Source: DASWVC01 sp036401335 (lineage in GTDB: Bacteria; Verrucomicrobiota; Verrucomicrobiia; Chthoniobacterales; JAFAMB01). From it: 38,807 nt of DNA. Below, in pieces: positions 16,791 through 25,263 of the stretch. Numbering within the stretch: position 1 is the stretch's first letter; each line of letters opens with the position of its first letter. The stretch covers positions 1 to 38,807 of the forward strand of contig DASWVC010000134.1 of assembly GCA_036401335.1 (NCBI GenBank), read 5' to 3'. The notes under the pieces were generated by a model. That model saw nothing but the letters and a program-made list of their open reading frames with translations, searched no databases and was not told the DNA's origin. Made by a program: the position numbers and the translations under genes.

Positions 16791-18047
16791 TCATACCGGG
16801 TTCTGGAACCGGGGCAGACTTCCCTGGGCCCACCGAAATCCTTCTCGATAGATTGCGTGTTCACGGAAAAAAAGGATGTTCCCCCAGGTCCGCGGCGGAG
16901 CCTCGGCCAGGTTGGTCGCCAGGCGGACGAACTCCGAACCTTCAACTCGAAACACGACTAAGTTCCACAGGTAACCCCGGCCACGCATATTTTCGATCAC
17001 CTCACGTGAATTCACCAGCAAAGTCGGGTCCGGTTCATTCCTGACAAAAACGAACCCCTTGCCCCAAAACTCCGTTTGGACAATCTGCGGCCGGAGGTCC
17101 CCTAAACCTTTGATCACCTCAAGGTCGAACCCTTCCGTATCGACCTTCAGAAAATCGATGGCGGCCGGGATTTCTCCGGCTTCTACCAGGGCAGAAATCG
17201 TGCGCACGGGCACTTCCACAGTCGAGTCAAACTGGATGTTGTCGCGCACAAAATGGGGCCGGAACGTGTTGTAAAGGGAAGCGTCGCCGCGCAGGTCTAT
17301 TCCCGACTCCGTGGCCACGTGCAAGGGGAGGCTGGTTTCAACAGACCCGAGCGCGAAATTGAACACCTTGACGTTCTTGCGGCCGGACGAACGCGCGCGC
17401 AGCTTCTGAAAGGCAGCGGGAAACGGCTCAAACGAGAACACCTCGTAACCGGCATCCGCTGCGACCTGCATGAAGTCTCCCTGGTTCGCCCCCACATCAA
17501 CCGCCACCCGGTTAGGCAGGAAACTGTAAAGGAAGGCAGCCAGGTAATACTCGGGTTCGGAATGGGCCAAAGCTTCTTCCGGCAGCCATGGCTCGGTCAG
17601 GGTCAAGCGTTCGTGGTAGCGCGCCATGCCCTGCTCAAACAGGGAGCCTAGCGCCCGGGATCTTGCGTCATTTTGCCGGGCCAGATTGGCCAGTTCCTGG
17701 GCCGCGGCTTCTCCCTGCCGCGCCGCGGTGGCCGCCTTTTCCTGCAGGCTTGCGATCGCGAACTGCAGCCTGCTTACGTGCTCTTCCAGCTTGTGCATGT
17801 CATCATCTGCGCGGCGCACCCGCGCATGGATGTTCTCACTCAGCTCGATCACGGGGCCGCCGATGGTGTCAGCGATGCGCTGTAAGGCGGCCTTAATTTG
17901 TTCCACCCCGGTTAACAGGTCATAGGTGTTCTTCTCAATGGCGTGAACACGCTCGCTGTGGCCGATCACAGCATCGATTTTGTTCCGGACATCGTCAATG
18001 GCGAGAGCCTGCTGGGCACCGGTGGTGAGCTTGTCTTTCAGATTCAT
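16791..18047 (-). CDS. FkbM methyltransferase with long N-terminal coiled coil
   Basis: This 418-aa protein is larger than a plain FkbM enzyme (about 250 aa). Residues about 25-145 are rich in Ala, Glu, Arg and Gln with heptad-like spacing (for example EKNTYDLLTGVEQIKAAL and LEEHVSRLQFAIASLQEKA) and look like coiled coil. The catalytic domain follows: AVDVGANQGDF (182-192), VFSFEPFP (203-210), and the FkbM hallmark LKVDTEGFDLEVIKG (300-314). ATG 18047 is clear. It is downstream of Wzm/Wzt and a GT-like gene in one minus-strand operon. In E. coli O9a, WbdD pairs a methyltransferase with a coiled-coil ruler and ends chains for Wzm/Wzt; an analogous job here is inference from domain and neighbourhood. 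Confidence 0.88.
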   Translation of the reverse strand: MNLKDKLTTGAQQALAIDDVRNKIDAVIGHSERVHAIEKNTYDLLTGVEQIKAALQRIADTIGGPVIELSENIHARVRRADDDMHKLEEHVSRLQFAIASLQEKAATAARQGEAAAQELANLARQNDARSRALGSLFEQGMARYHERLTLTEPWLPEEALAHSEPEYYLAAFLYSFLPNRVAVDVGANQGDFMQVAADAGYEVFSFEPFPAAFQKLRARSSGRKNVKVFNFALGSVETSLPLHVATESGIDLRGDASLYNTFRPHFVRDNIQFDSTVEVPVRTISALVEAGEIPAAIDFLKVDTEGFDLEVIKGLGDLRPQIVQTEFWGKGFVFVRNEPDPTLLVNSREVIENMRGRGYLWNLVVFRVEGSEFVRLATNLAEAPPRTWGNILFFREHAIYREGFRWAQGSLPRFQNPV

Positions 18048-18079
18048 TGCTAGGCGAAGCGAAAACGCACGTTCGGCCT

Positions 18080-19339
18080 TTACCTGCAGTGCGGAGAGGG
18101 AAGCGGGTCGGCGAATAAAACCTCGTACCGTTCATCCAACGGCCTTCCCTTCTCAACCGATTTCCAGACGAACGCTGCGACCGGTTCGGACACGAAGGCC
18201 GGAGCCAACGCTGCCGCGGCCGCCCGAATCTGCCGTTGCCGCCCCGGGGAGGTGACGTCGGTCACTGCTGCCGAAAACCGTTCGGCCTCGTAGGGCGCCG
18301 TGGTGCCAAGACCCAGACGCGTGACGAACTGGGCCGCAGCCGTTTCCGGGTCTCCGAGCACGATGAGCGGCAGGTGCGCAGTGGTCAGAAGGTAGATCAA
18401 TCGCGAAGGCAGGCTGGCCCGGAACAACCAGTCATGTTCCAGGTTGGCGCTCAAGGTCCCGCTCGGCATAATGCCGTAGTCGCATTCCCGGAGCGCCTGA
18501 ACCAGCGGTTCGTCGGTCAGGTTCGGGTGCAGCACGATCCCTTCCGCCGCAAGCTCAACTTCATCAAGCTGGATGAACGGCTTCCCGGCATTGCCGTACC
18601 AGTCCACCGCCAACCCGGATGCTTTGACCGTGTCGCGCAGGCTTTGCAGCACTTCCGAGCTCCACACGTTCCCGATGATCACGCCGCGCGGGGGTTGGTT
18701 CCCGGGGCCAAGGTAATCCGTCGGCGCAAACAAATGCGCTTCATTGACCGGCGGAATGATCCAGCAAGGTTTTCCGTACTTCTTTTGGTAACCGGCCCGC
18801 AGAACCTCCGAAATCGCAAAAAGGAGGGCGGACCGGTCCACCAGCCGTTCCATCAGCCCGTCCGGTATGCCCGTGGTAAATACATTCTGGTCATCCATGA
18901 TGTAAGTAACCAGGGGAGCGCCCGTGAGCTCAGCCGCGGCTACCCCCGAAACGGCATCGTCCGGGTAAAAGGGCACGCAGAAAATCCGCTGGATGTCGCG
19001 TCCTGCGAGAACGGGGGCAAGCCGGGCCTTGCTTTCCTTCAGGTCAAGGGTGGGATGCGGCAGGTGTGCCGTGACGTGGCCAAAGCACTCACCGTCGAAG
19101 TAGTTTCGGGAATAAAGGACCATGAGGGAAGGGTCCTTCGCGAAGATTTTCATCAACAGGGCACCTGCCCCGTGCCGCCGGCAGACCTCGGCGTGCGTGA
19201 TCACCAGGGTGCCGTCCCGCAAGCCTTTCCCGGGCGGCGCCACCAGGGGAGCAGGTGCCCGCTCCCCTGGCTGATCCACGTTTGAGCGGTCGGAAACGTT
19301 TTTCCGCGCGAGCCAACGTCGCAAGAGATTGAGCGGCAT
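18080..19339 (-). CDS. Glycosyltransferase-like protein (standalone member of the fusion family)
   Basis: This 419-aa protein corresponds to the N-terminal half of the fusions at 6449-8419 and 32389-34290. Matching motifs are CVPFYPDD (121-128), YIMDDQN (146-152), LLFAISEVLRAGYQKKYG (172-189), VIIGNVWS (220-227), VDWYGNA (245-251), IMPSGTL (290-296), and SLPSRLIYLLTTAHLPLIVL (309-328). It ends with GRPLDERYEVLF (398-409). The order and spacing suggest a GT-B-like glycosyltransferase, but I cannot name the family. ATG 19339 overlaps the Wzt stop as TGATG, so translation is probably coupled; the in-frame GTG seven codons upstream is less likely. Lying between the transporter ATPase and a methyltransferase, it probably builds or caps the exported glycan. 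Confidence 0.75.
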   Translation of the reverse strand: MPLNLLRRWLARKNVSDRSNVDQPGERAPAPLVAPPGKGLRDGTLVITHAEVCRRHGAGALLMKIFAKDPSLMVLYSRNYFDGECFGHVTAHLPHPTLDLKESKARLAPVLAGRDIQRIFCVPFYPDDAVSGVAAAELTGAPLVTYIMDDQNVFTTGIPDGLMERLVDRSALLFAISEVLRAGYQKKYGKPCWIIPPVNEAHLFAPTDYLGPGNQPPRGVIIGNVWSSEVLQSLRDTVKASGLAVDWYGNAGKPFIQLDEVELAAEGIVLHPNLTDEPLVQALRECDYGIMPSGTLSANLEHDWLFRASLPSRLIYLLTTAHLPLIVLGDPETAAAQFVTRLGLGTTAPYEAERFSAAVTDVTSPGRQRQIRAAAAALAPAFVSEPVAAFVWKSVEKGRPLDERYEVLFADPLPSPHCR

Positions 19340-20772
19340 CAAACCCTTTCCATTTCGCACGGCAGTTGGGCCATGCCATAGAATGGCCGGACCGCGTCCG
19401 GTGCGGGATCATAGATTTGGATGGGACCCACGCCTTCAATGACGTCGAAGTAAACGCCCATGTTCGGCCGGTCCTCCGGCCGCTTTCCTGCTTCCAGGGT
19501 GAATGTGTAAGGTCCTGGGGCCACGGAAAACCGGATCTTGAACCGGACCAGGAGTTCCTCGCCGGCCTGAAAATCCCCCAGGTGATGCCCGAGGGAACCG
19601 TTGCAGGTGCAGAACACCGTGTTACCCAGCCGGTCGATGAGCCGGAACGCGACCTCCGGATTCTTGATTCCCTGATTAAACCGGAGAAACATCGAAAGGT
19701 TGCCTTCATTGCCCATGGCCACGGTGGCCAGGGGATGCCCGGCGGGGTCCGTGAAGGCAGCCGCGAGGAACTCCATTTCCGCCCCGCCCTGGCGGGCTTT
19801 GGCGGTGTGCAAAATGTTTGCGGCCCGGACCGCAGCTGCCTCCCGGTCGGCCGCGCGGTTTTGCGAGGTTTGATTCGGCTCGGGCGGGGTCAGATCCACG
19901 ACCGGTTGCGATTCGTCCGGTTGTTCGTCGGAAAGCCCGTAAGCCTGGCGCATGTACCGGTGGGCGCACTGCTCGGCCGGGCCCTCATAGGCGATGCATC
20001 CCCGCTCAAGGATGATCCCGTGCTCGCAGAGGTTCTGGAGCGCAACGTGGTCGTGCGAGACAAAAAGGAAGGTCACCCCGCGTTCCATGATCTCGCGGAT
20101 TTTGCGGTAACACTTCTGTTGAAAAAAAACGTCCCCCACCGCAAGCGCCTCGTCAACGATCAGCACGTCCGCATTGGCGTGGACAGCCACCGAAAAAGCC
20201 AGGCGGACCAGCATCCCGCTCGAGTACGTCTTAACCGGTTGCGCAACGAAGTCGCCAATGTCGGCGAATCGGACCACCTCGTCGTACTTCGCGTCGATCT
20301 CCCGCCGCGTCATGCCAAGCAGGGCCGCGTTCAGGCGAACGTTTTCCTCTCCCGTGAAATCCGGGTTGAAGCCTGAACCCAGCTCAAGCAGGGCTGCCAC
20401 CCGTCCCCTGACCTCAACGGTGCCGCTGGTGGGCCGAAGGGTGCCGGCGATGATCTGCAGCAGCGTGCTCTTGCCGCTGCCGTTCTTTCCAATGATGCCG
20501 AGGCTCTTACCCCGTTCGACGCGGAACGAAATGCCGTTCAGGGCAAAAAAGTCCTCGCAATAGGCATGCCGCCGCGCCAACAGCCGTTCCCGGAGCTTCG
20601 GGGGAGACCACTGCGCCAACTGTTGCAGGATCGCGAACGTCAGCCGGCCGGAAGGCCGGTGCCAGCGTTGGTAGGCTTTCGTCAATCCCGCCACTTCGAT
20701 GACGTAGCCTGCGCAGGCCTCGGGCGGGGTTGCGTTGGCTTCCGGGCCAGGCCCTGGCGTAAGCACGTTCAC
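19339..20772 (-). CDS. wzt: Polysaccharide ABC exporter ATPase with C-terminal Wzt-like domain
   Basis: This 477-aa ATPase has Walker A GKNGSGKST (95-103), LGSGFNPDFTGEEN (131-144), signature YSSGM (183-187), Walker B VLIVDEA (203-209) and the H-loop SHD (239-241), as in Wzt/TagH-type ATPases. A linker (about 285-325) leads to a C-terminal domain (330-470) like the Wzt carbohydrate-binding domain, which in O9a-type systems recognises the modified chain end. The start is GTG 20772, three bases after the permease stop. Its own stop overlaps the next gene as TGATG. Together with the permease it would export a lipid-linked glycan made on the cytoplasmic face. An N-terminal extension of about 25 residues precedes the nucleotide-binding domain. 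Confidence 0.94.
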   Translation of the reverse strand: MNVLTPGPGPEANATPPEACAGYVIEVAGLTKAYQRWHRPSGRLTFAILQQLAQWSPPKLRERLLARRHAYCEDFFALNGISFRVERGKSLGIIGKNGSGKSTLLQIIAGTLRPTSGTVEVRGRVAALLELGSGFNPDFTGEENVRLNAALLGMTRREIDAKYDEVVRFADIGDFVAQPVKTYSSGMLVRLAFSVAVHANADVLIVDEALAVGDVFFQQKCYRKIREIMERGVTFLFVSHDHVALQNLCEHGIILERGCIAYEGPAEQCAHRYMRQAYGLSDEQPDESQPVVDLTPPEPNQTSQNRAADREAAAVRAANILHTAKARQGGAEMEFLAAAFTDPAGHPLATVAMGNEGNLSMFLRFNQGIKNPEVAFRLIDRLGNTVFCTCNGSLGHHLGDFQAGEELLVRFKIRFSVAPGPYTFTLEAGKRPEDRPNMGVYFDVIEGVGPIQIYDPAPDAVRPFYGMAQLPCEMERV

Positions 20773-20775
20773 GGG

Positions 20776-21567
20776 CTAAAGAACATCGGCAAACGCCGCC
20801 TTTAAATGGTGGAAAGACGTGTAAGCACCCCAACAGAACAGCAGGCTCGCCACGCAGATCACGGTCAGAACCATCAAGTCCGGCGTTCGTCCGGCCAACA
20901 CCGCCTCGCGCGCCATCTGGAACAAGCGTGCAAACGGGTTCCATTGCAGGATCGCCCCGAACGGTGCCGGCAGGTTTTTCAGACTGTAAAAAACCGCGCT
21001 GCCGAACATCAGGACCTGGTTGACCGGCCCGATCAACAGCTGGAAATCCCTGACAAAAACCCCCAAAGCCGACCCCAGCCAGAGGATTCCCAAGTTGAAG
21101 AGAAACAACGGCACGAGCAGCGCCACCAGCCACAAAATAGCCCATGACAGGTGACGGGTCGCCGAGGCAAAAACCAGCAACAGCGGCACCGTGCTGAGCA
21201 GCAGCTGCGCCAGCGTCGCGCAATTGGCCGACAGCGGAATCAACTCAAGTGGAAAAACAACCTTTTTCACGTAGTTCGGCCGTTCCAGAATCAGGCCGGG
21301 AGCCCGGGTCAGGCATTCTGCCGTGTAGTTAAAAAAGGTCAGCGCGACGAAAAGGCCAAGGGCATAGTCCAGACCCGATTCGTCAGGGATAATGCCGTAA
21401 CGCCCACGGAAGACGAACCCGAACACAAGGACGTAGAGGGCAAGCATCACCAACTGGTTGACCAGCATCGCCCCGAACCCCAGCACCGCACCCCGGTGAC
21501 GGCTCTGCAGGTCGCGGCGGAACAGTTGTGAAAAAATGTCGAGGGCGTTCCAGCAGTTGATGGCCAT
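20776..21567 (-). CDS. wzm: Polysaccharide ABC exporter permease
   Basis: This 263-aa ABC-2 type permease has about six membrane segments. After an amphipathic N-terminus (DIFSQLFRRDLQSRHRGAVLG) come hydrophobic stretches near 30-50, 75-90, 110-135, 140-165, 180-200 and 230-250. The LGVFVRDFQLLIGPVNQVLM segment and the PFARLFQMAREAVL helix are typical of Wzm/TagG proteins. ATG 21567 is preferred over a GTG five codons upstream. It is the first gene of a minus-strand operon with wzt 3 nt downstream, and forms the transmembrane channel of the exporter. It is divergent from the glycosyltransferase at 21723. Confidence 0.93.
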   Translation of the reverse strand: MAINCWNALDIFSQLFRRDLQSRHRGAVLGFGAMLVNQLVMLALYVLVFGFVFRGRYGIIPDESGLDYALGLFVALTFFNYTAECLTRAPGLILERPNYVKKVVFPLELIPLSANCATLAQLLLSTVPLLLVFASATRHLSWAILWLVALLVPLFLFNLGILWLGSALGVFVRDFQLLIGPVNQVLMFGSAVFYSLKNLPAPFGAILQWNPFARLFQMAREAVLAGRTPDLMVLTVICVASLLFCWGAYTSFHHLKAAFADVL

Positions 21568-21669
21568 GCAAAAGTTACCCACCTCAACACCGGCCCGCCG
21601 GGGCGGATGGAATCGTCACCCTAGATCACTCGCCGTCCACGTCAAATCTTCTGCGGGCGGTACAAAACC

Positions 21670-21698
21670 TTGACTTGCCTTCCTCACCTTGGGATAGG
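21670..21698 (+). promoter_or_regulatory. Candidate sigma-70 promoter
   Basis: TTGACT (21670-21675) and GATAGG (21693-21698) are separated by 17 nt. The -35 box matches five of six consensus bases, the -10 box only three. The start codon of the next gene is at 21723, giving a short leader that holds AGAGG six bases before the ATG. This is a visual match only. Confidence 0.35.
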
Positions 21699-21722
21699 GG
21701 CACTCTGGCAGAGAGGTTGTCT

Positions 21723-22691
21723 ATGGTAGAAAAACCGCCGGTGCTTTTGCTTGTGTTTAACCGTCCCGAGATCACGCAACGGGTCTTTCAGTCCGTTCGG
21801 GAATACCAGCCGGCCCGTCTGTACGTCGCTGCGGACGGACCCCGGGCGCACCGGCCCGGAGAAGAGGTGCGTTGCGCCCAGGCCAGGCAGGTCACTGAGG
21901 CCGTGGATTGGGACTGCGCCGTCCAGCGCCTTTACCGGGATGAAAACCTCGGGTGTGGTCGTGGCGTCAGTGGCGCCATCAGTTGGTTTTTTGAGCAGGA
22001 AGAAGAGGGCGTTATCCTTGAGGACGATTGCCTGCCCTCACCCTCCTTCTGGCCTTTCTGCCAAGCCATGCTGGGGCGGTACCGCCACGACGAGCGCATT
22101 GCCTCTGTGTCGGGTGATTTCTTTTTTCCTCCCGCCCTGCGGCACCGGGACCCTTACCATTTTTCTAAATATTTGCAGATCTGGGGCTGGGCGACGTGGC
22201 GGCGGGTCTGGCGGCAATATGACTTCAACCTCCAGGGAACCGAGGCGGAGTGGGACACGATCATCCGTCGGCACAACCCACTCGACCTTGAGTACCGGTA
22301 CTGGCGGGAAGTGCTCCGCTGCATGCGGCGAGGCTTGATCGACACCTGGGATTTTCAGGTCCTGTTTGCCTGCTGGAAGCACAACCAGGTGCATGTCGCG
22401 CCCACCCGCAACCTGGTCGAGAACCTAGGTTATGGAGCTGATGCAACCCACACCACATTCGACAGCCCCGTGCCGCAGCTGAAATCCGGCGAACTGACCG
22501 GGGACCTCCCAGAGCTGCCGGTTCAGATCGACCCGATGCTCGACCTCGGCACCTTCATGTACCGTTTCCTGGACAGCTTCCACAACACCTGGATCTTGCA
22601 TCAAGCCATCGACGTCACCGAAAAACTTAGCTGGGCGCGCTGGGAAATCGCCCAGGCGAAAAAGCGACCGTTGCCGGCCACCGCCGGGTGA
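21723..22691 (+). CDS. GNT-I-like glycosyltransferase
   Basis: This 322-aa protein has VLLLVFNRPEITQRVFQSVR (7-26), AADGPR (36-41), YRDENLGCGRGVSGAISWFF (71-90), the metal/donor-binding VILEDDCLPSPSF (97-109), and SKYLQIWGWATWRRVW (148-163). This pattern is shared with bacterial proteins related to N-acetylglucosaminyltransferase I, sometimes annotated as hemolytic protein HlpA-like. ATG 21723 has AGAGG upstream; the frame extends to 21675 without support. It is probably cytosolic, adding a sugar to the growing glycan. It is transcribed alone and divergently from the wzm operon, and followed by a repeat and a DUF433 remnant. Confidence 0.88.
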   Translation: MVEKPPVLLLVFNRPEITQRVFQSVREYQPARLYVAADGPRAHRPGEEVRCAQARQVTEAVDWDCAVQRLYRDENLGCGRGVSGAISWFFEQEEEGVILEDDCLPSPSFWPFCQAMLGRYRHDERIASVSGDFFFPPALRHRDPYHFSKYLQIWGWATWRRVWRQYDFNLQGTEAEWDTIIRRHNPLDLEYRYWREVLRCMRRGLIDTWDFQVLFACWKHNQVHVAPTRNLVENLGYGADATHTTFDSPVPQLKSGELTGDLPELPVQIDPMLDLGTFMYRFLDSFHNTWILHQAIDVTEKLSWARWEIAQAKKRPLPATAG

Positions 22692-22745
22692 ACTTGGCGA
22701 GCCGTGGCCCGGCCTGGCCGCGGCCCCCTGAAATGGAGCCGGTCC

Positions 22746-22774
22746 GGTAGGGTCACGAGTCCCTTCGTGACCGG
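22746..22774. repeat. Single GGTAGGG hairpin unit
   Basis: GGTAGGGTCACGAG, then TCCC, then TTCGTGACCGG forms a hairpin with arms GTCACGA/TCGTGAC. It is an isolated member of the intergenic repeat family and lies at the point where similarity of the neighbouring DUF433 frame to its family ends. Confidence 0.7.
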
Positions 22775-22789
22775 GGTATCGGCGTGGCT

Positions 22790-22900
22790 CCCGGCCGCCA
22801 TTTTCTGCAACCGCACGTAAACCGGAATTCGGGTGCCCTTTACAAAGGGTTTTCCCATCATAATTTCCGGATCTACGCTGATGCCTTCCGGCAGTTTCAT
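22790..22900 (-). pseudogene. Truncated DUF433 antitoxin-like gene
   Basis: Starting at ATG 22900 on the minus strand, about 37 residues match the start of DUF433 proteins: ISVDPEIMMGKPFVKGTRIP (7-26) then VYVRLQKMAAG, corresponding to the family pattern DPxxxxGKPxxxGTRIPV. Complete members are about 75-80 aa and often sit next to a DUF5615 PIN-like toxin gene. Here the similarity stops near 22790 and the frame runs on into the hairpin repeat at 22746-22774 and antisense DNA of the glycosyltransferase gene. No partner gene is seen. I read it as a broken gene left by repeat insertion or deletion. Confidence 0.6.
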
Positions 22901-23087
22901 CGGGCCAGTCTATCCAATAATAGCCGGACCGCTAAGGCTTTTGCCGGGCAAACGTTTCGGCACGGGCTGCAGGTGAACCCTTGACCAATTCTTTTCTGAG
23001 GTTACCTGATCCGGTTGACGGCTCTCGGCCATTCCGCATGGGCGGCCTTAAGGATTGCCGACCAAGGCGGAGGTCCCGCCCGACGAC

Positions 23088-23843
23088 ATGCCAGCAACCC
23101 CCACGATTGAGCGGCACCTTGAGGAGATGCTGAAAAACCAGCGGGCTTGGGAACGTAAACCGATGCTGCGTCAGGTTTATGCCGGCCTGTACGGCCGCAT
23201 CCGGGCTGAACTTGCCTGTTTGCCCGGGCTGACCATTGAGCTCGGCTCGGGCATTGGACAAATCAAAACGGTTATCCCCGAAGCGGTCACCACCGATATC
23301 TTCGCCAACCCGTGGTTGGATCGCGTGGAGGACGCTTACGCGCTCAGCTTCGGCCCAGGCTCCGTGGGAAACCTGATTCTTTTCGACGTGTTCCATCACC
23401 TGGAATTTCCTGGTTCAGCCCTGCAGGAGTTCGCCCGCGTGGTCCAGGCCGGCGGGCGTTTGATCCTGATGGAGCCCGGTTTCGGGTTGCTGGGCGCACT
23501 GGTCTACCGGTTCTTGCACCACGAAGCGGTGGGGTTCGGGCAGCCCATCACGTGGATGGCCCCGGAAGGTGCCGTGATCCCGCAAAGGTATTACGCGGCG
23601 CAGGGCAATGCCTGGCGCCTCTTTGTCTCGGGCGAACGTTCCCCCAACCTGCTGGAATGGCGCGTTCGTCGCGTGACAAAAGTGGCCGCCCTTTCGTATT
23701 TGTTGTCCGGGGGGTTCAGCAAACCGGCCCTGGTGCCACACGGTTGGTGGCCGGCTCTGGCTGCGCTTGATCGAGCCGCCGGGGTCTTGCCCGCCCTTTT
23801 TACCACCCGATTGCTGGTCGTTTTGGAAAGGGTAGATGTTTAA
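23088..23843 (+). CDS. SAM-dependent methyltransferase (Methyltransf_11-like)
   Basis: This 251-aa class I methyltransferase has IELGSGIGQIK (50-60) as motif I, TTDIF (68-72), and the post-motif segment LILFDVFHHLEFPGSALQEF (96-115). GGRLILMEPGFG (122-133) is followed by a hydrophobic C-terminal half that may contact the membrane. ATG 23088 is preferred over the TTG at 23055; GGAGG occurs at 23069-23073. Its end overlaps the start of the next gene by 8 nt (ATG 23836, stop 23841-23843), so the two are translationally coupled. It probably methylates a glycan or lipid-linked intermediate; no substrate can be named. Confidence 0.85.
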   Translation: MPATPTIERHLEEMLKNQRAWERKPMLRQVYAGLYGRIRAELACLPGLTIELGSGIGQIKTVIPEAVTTDIFANPWLDRVEDAYALSFGPGSVGNLILFDVFHHLEFPGSALQEFARVVQAGGRLILMEPGFGLLGALVYRFLHHEAVGFGQPITWMAPEGAVIPQRYYAAQGNAWRLFVSGERSPNLLEWRVRRVTKVAALSYLLSGGFSKPALVPHGWWPALAALDRAAGVLPALFTTRLLVVLERVDV

Positions 23844-25263
23844 GGCCGCCGGTTCACGCCTGATGGATGCGCACCTGGCCCGCGTGGAGGCGCATTACGA
23901 CCAGAGTCCTCCGCTGAAAACGCCGGCGCGTTCCTACCGCGCCATGCTCGCCCGCTACTACAACCTGCTCATTGAACCGGGCGCAAGCGTTTTGGAGATC
24001 GGCTGCGGGGAAGGCGAGTTGCTCGCGAACCTGCATGCAGGCGAGAAGTGGGGCGCCGATTTGTCCGCCGTGCAGCTCCGGCGGGCGCGGGCCCGGCTGC
24101 CTGCGGCGCAGTTTTTCCAGCAGGCCGGCGAGGACCTGGACATCCCGGCCCGCACGTTCGACTACGTGATTCTTTCCGACACGGTCAACCTGTCTGCCGA
24201 TGTCCAGTTGGTCTTGAGCAACCTGCGACGCCACGCTGCGCCCCACACCCGCCTGCTGCTCAACTCTTACAACCCGTGGTGGCGCCCGTTAATCGGCCTG
24301 GGTACGCGGCTCGGATTGCGGGAACCGCAACCGGAGTCCAATTGGCTGAGCCAATCGGACCTGACCGGGCTGATGCGGTTGAGCGGTTGGGAGGCAGTTC
24401 GGTTCGAGTCCCGCCTGCTCTGCCCGGTGCCCCTGGGCGGCCTGGAGCGTTTCCTGAACCGCTGGGTGGCGCCGTTGGTGCCAGCCGGCTGCCTGGCTTT
24501 GTTCGCCGTCGCCCGTCCCACGCCGCCCAGGCCCGGAACAAAACCGTTGAGCGTCTCGGTGATCATTCCGGCACGGAACGAAGCGGGCAACATTGAACAA
24601 GCTGTCCTGAGGACGCCTGCTTTGGGACTCTGGACGGAACTCATCTTCGTGGAAGGCCATTCGAAAGATGAGACCTGGCCTGAGATTCAGCGCCTGCCCG
24701 CCGCCCACCCGGACCGGCGCATTAAAACCTTGCGCCAACCCGGGCACGGCAAAGGCGACGCGGTGCGAGCCGGCTTTCAGGCGGCCGAGGGTGACCTCCT
24801 CATGATCCTTGACGCAGACCTCACGGTGCCGCCAGAGGAGCTTCCTAAATTCTACGCCGCCGTCGCTGGCGGCCTTTGCGAATTTGCCAATGGCTCAAGG
24901 CTCGTCTACCCCATGGAGGAACGGGCCATGCGATTTTTCAACCTGTTGGCCAATAAGGCTTTCGGCTCCATGTTTTCCTCCTTGCTCGGGCAACCGGTCA
25001 AAGACACCCTCTGCGGCACCAAGGCGCTCCGGCGCGAGGACTACTTTCGCTTGGCGCAAAACCGGAGCTATTTCGGCGATTTCGATCCTTTCGGCGATTT
25101 TGACCTCCTGTTCGGGGCCAGCAAGCTCAACCTGCAAATTCTTGACGTTCCCATTCGTTACCGGGAACGGACGTACGGGCAGACCAACATCAGCCGGTGG
25201 AAGCATGGCTGGCTGCTGCTGCGAATGGTGCTGTTCGCAGCGAAAAAGCTAAAGTTTGTTTGA
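23836..25263 (+). CDS. Methyltransferase / GT2 glycosyltransferase fusion
   Basis: This 475-aa protein has two catalytic domains. Residues about 35-225 form a class I methyltransferase with VLEIGCGEGELLANL (52-66), the short acidic GADLS (73-77), and DYVILSDTVNLS (109-120). Residues about 238-475 form a family 2 glycosyltransferase with SVSVIIPARNEAGNI (239-253), FVEGHSKDET (271-280), GKGDAVRAGF (305-314), LMILDADLTVPPEEL (322-336), NGSRLVYPME and LCGTKALRR. The GT2 half resembles stand-alone enzymes with the EGHSxDxT motif. It overlaps the preceding methyltransferase gene by 8 nt. Fusion suggests glycosyl transfer and methylation on one substrate. The frame is continuous, with no sign of a sequencing artefact. 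Confidence 0.88.
   Translation: MFKAAGSRLMDAHLARVEAHYDQSPPLKTPARSYRAMLARYYNLLIEPGASVLEIGCGEGELLANLHAGEKWGADLSAVQLRRARARLPAAQFFQQAGEDLDIPARTFDYVILSDTVNLSADVQLVLSNLRRHAAPHTRLLLNSYNPWWRPLIGLGTRLGLREPQPESNWLSQSDLTGLMRLSGWEAVRFESRLLCPVPLGGLERFLNRWVAPLVPAGCLALFAVARPTPPRPGTKPLSVSVIIPARNEAGNIEQAVLRTPALGLWTELIFVEGHSKDETWPEIQRLPAAHPDRRIKTLRQPGHGKGDAVRAGFQAAEGDLLMILDADLTVPPEELPKFYAAVAGGLCEFANGSRLVYPMEERAMRFFNLLANKAFGSMFSSLLGQPVKDTLCGTKALRREDYFRLAQNRSYFGDFDPFGDFDLLFGASKLNLQILDVPIRYRERTYGQTNISRWKHGWLLLRMVLFAAKKLKFV

Noticed and set aside
16100..19300. Long plus-strand frames (for example 18236-19285) opposite the Wzm/Wzt operon
   Set aside because: They are antisense to genes with clear catalytic motifs and have no motif of their own.
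22980..23010. Promoter TTGACC before the methyltransferase at 23088
   Set aside because: No acceptable -10 box lies at 16-18 nt from either TTGAC-like box in this gap.
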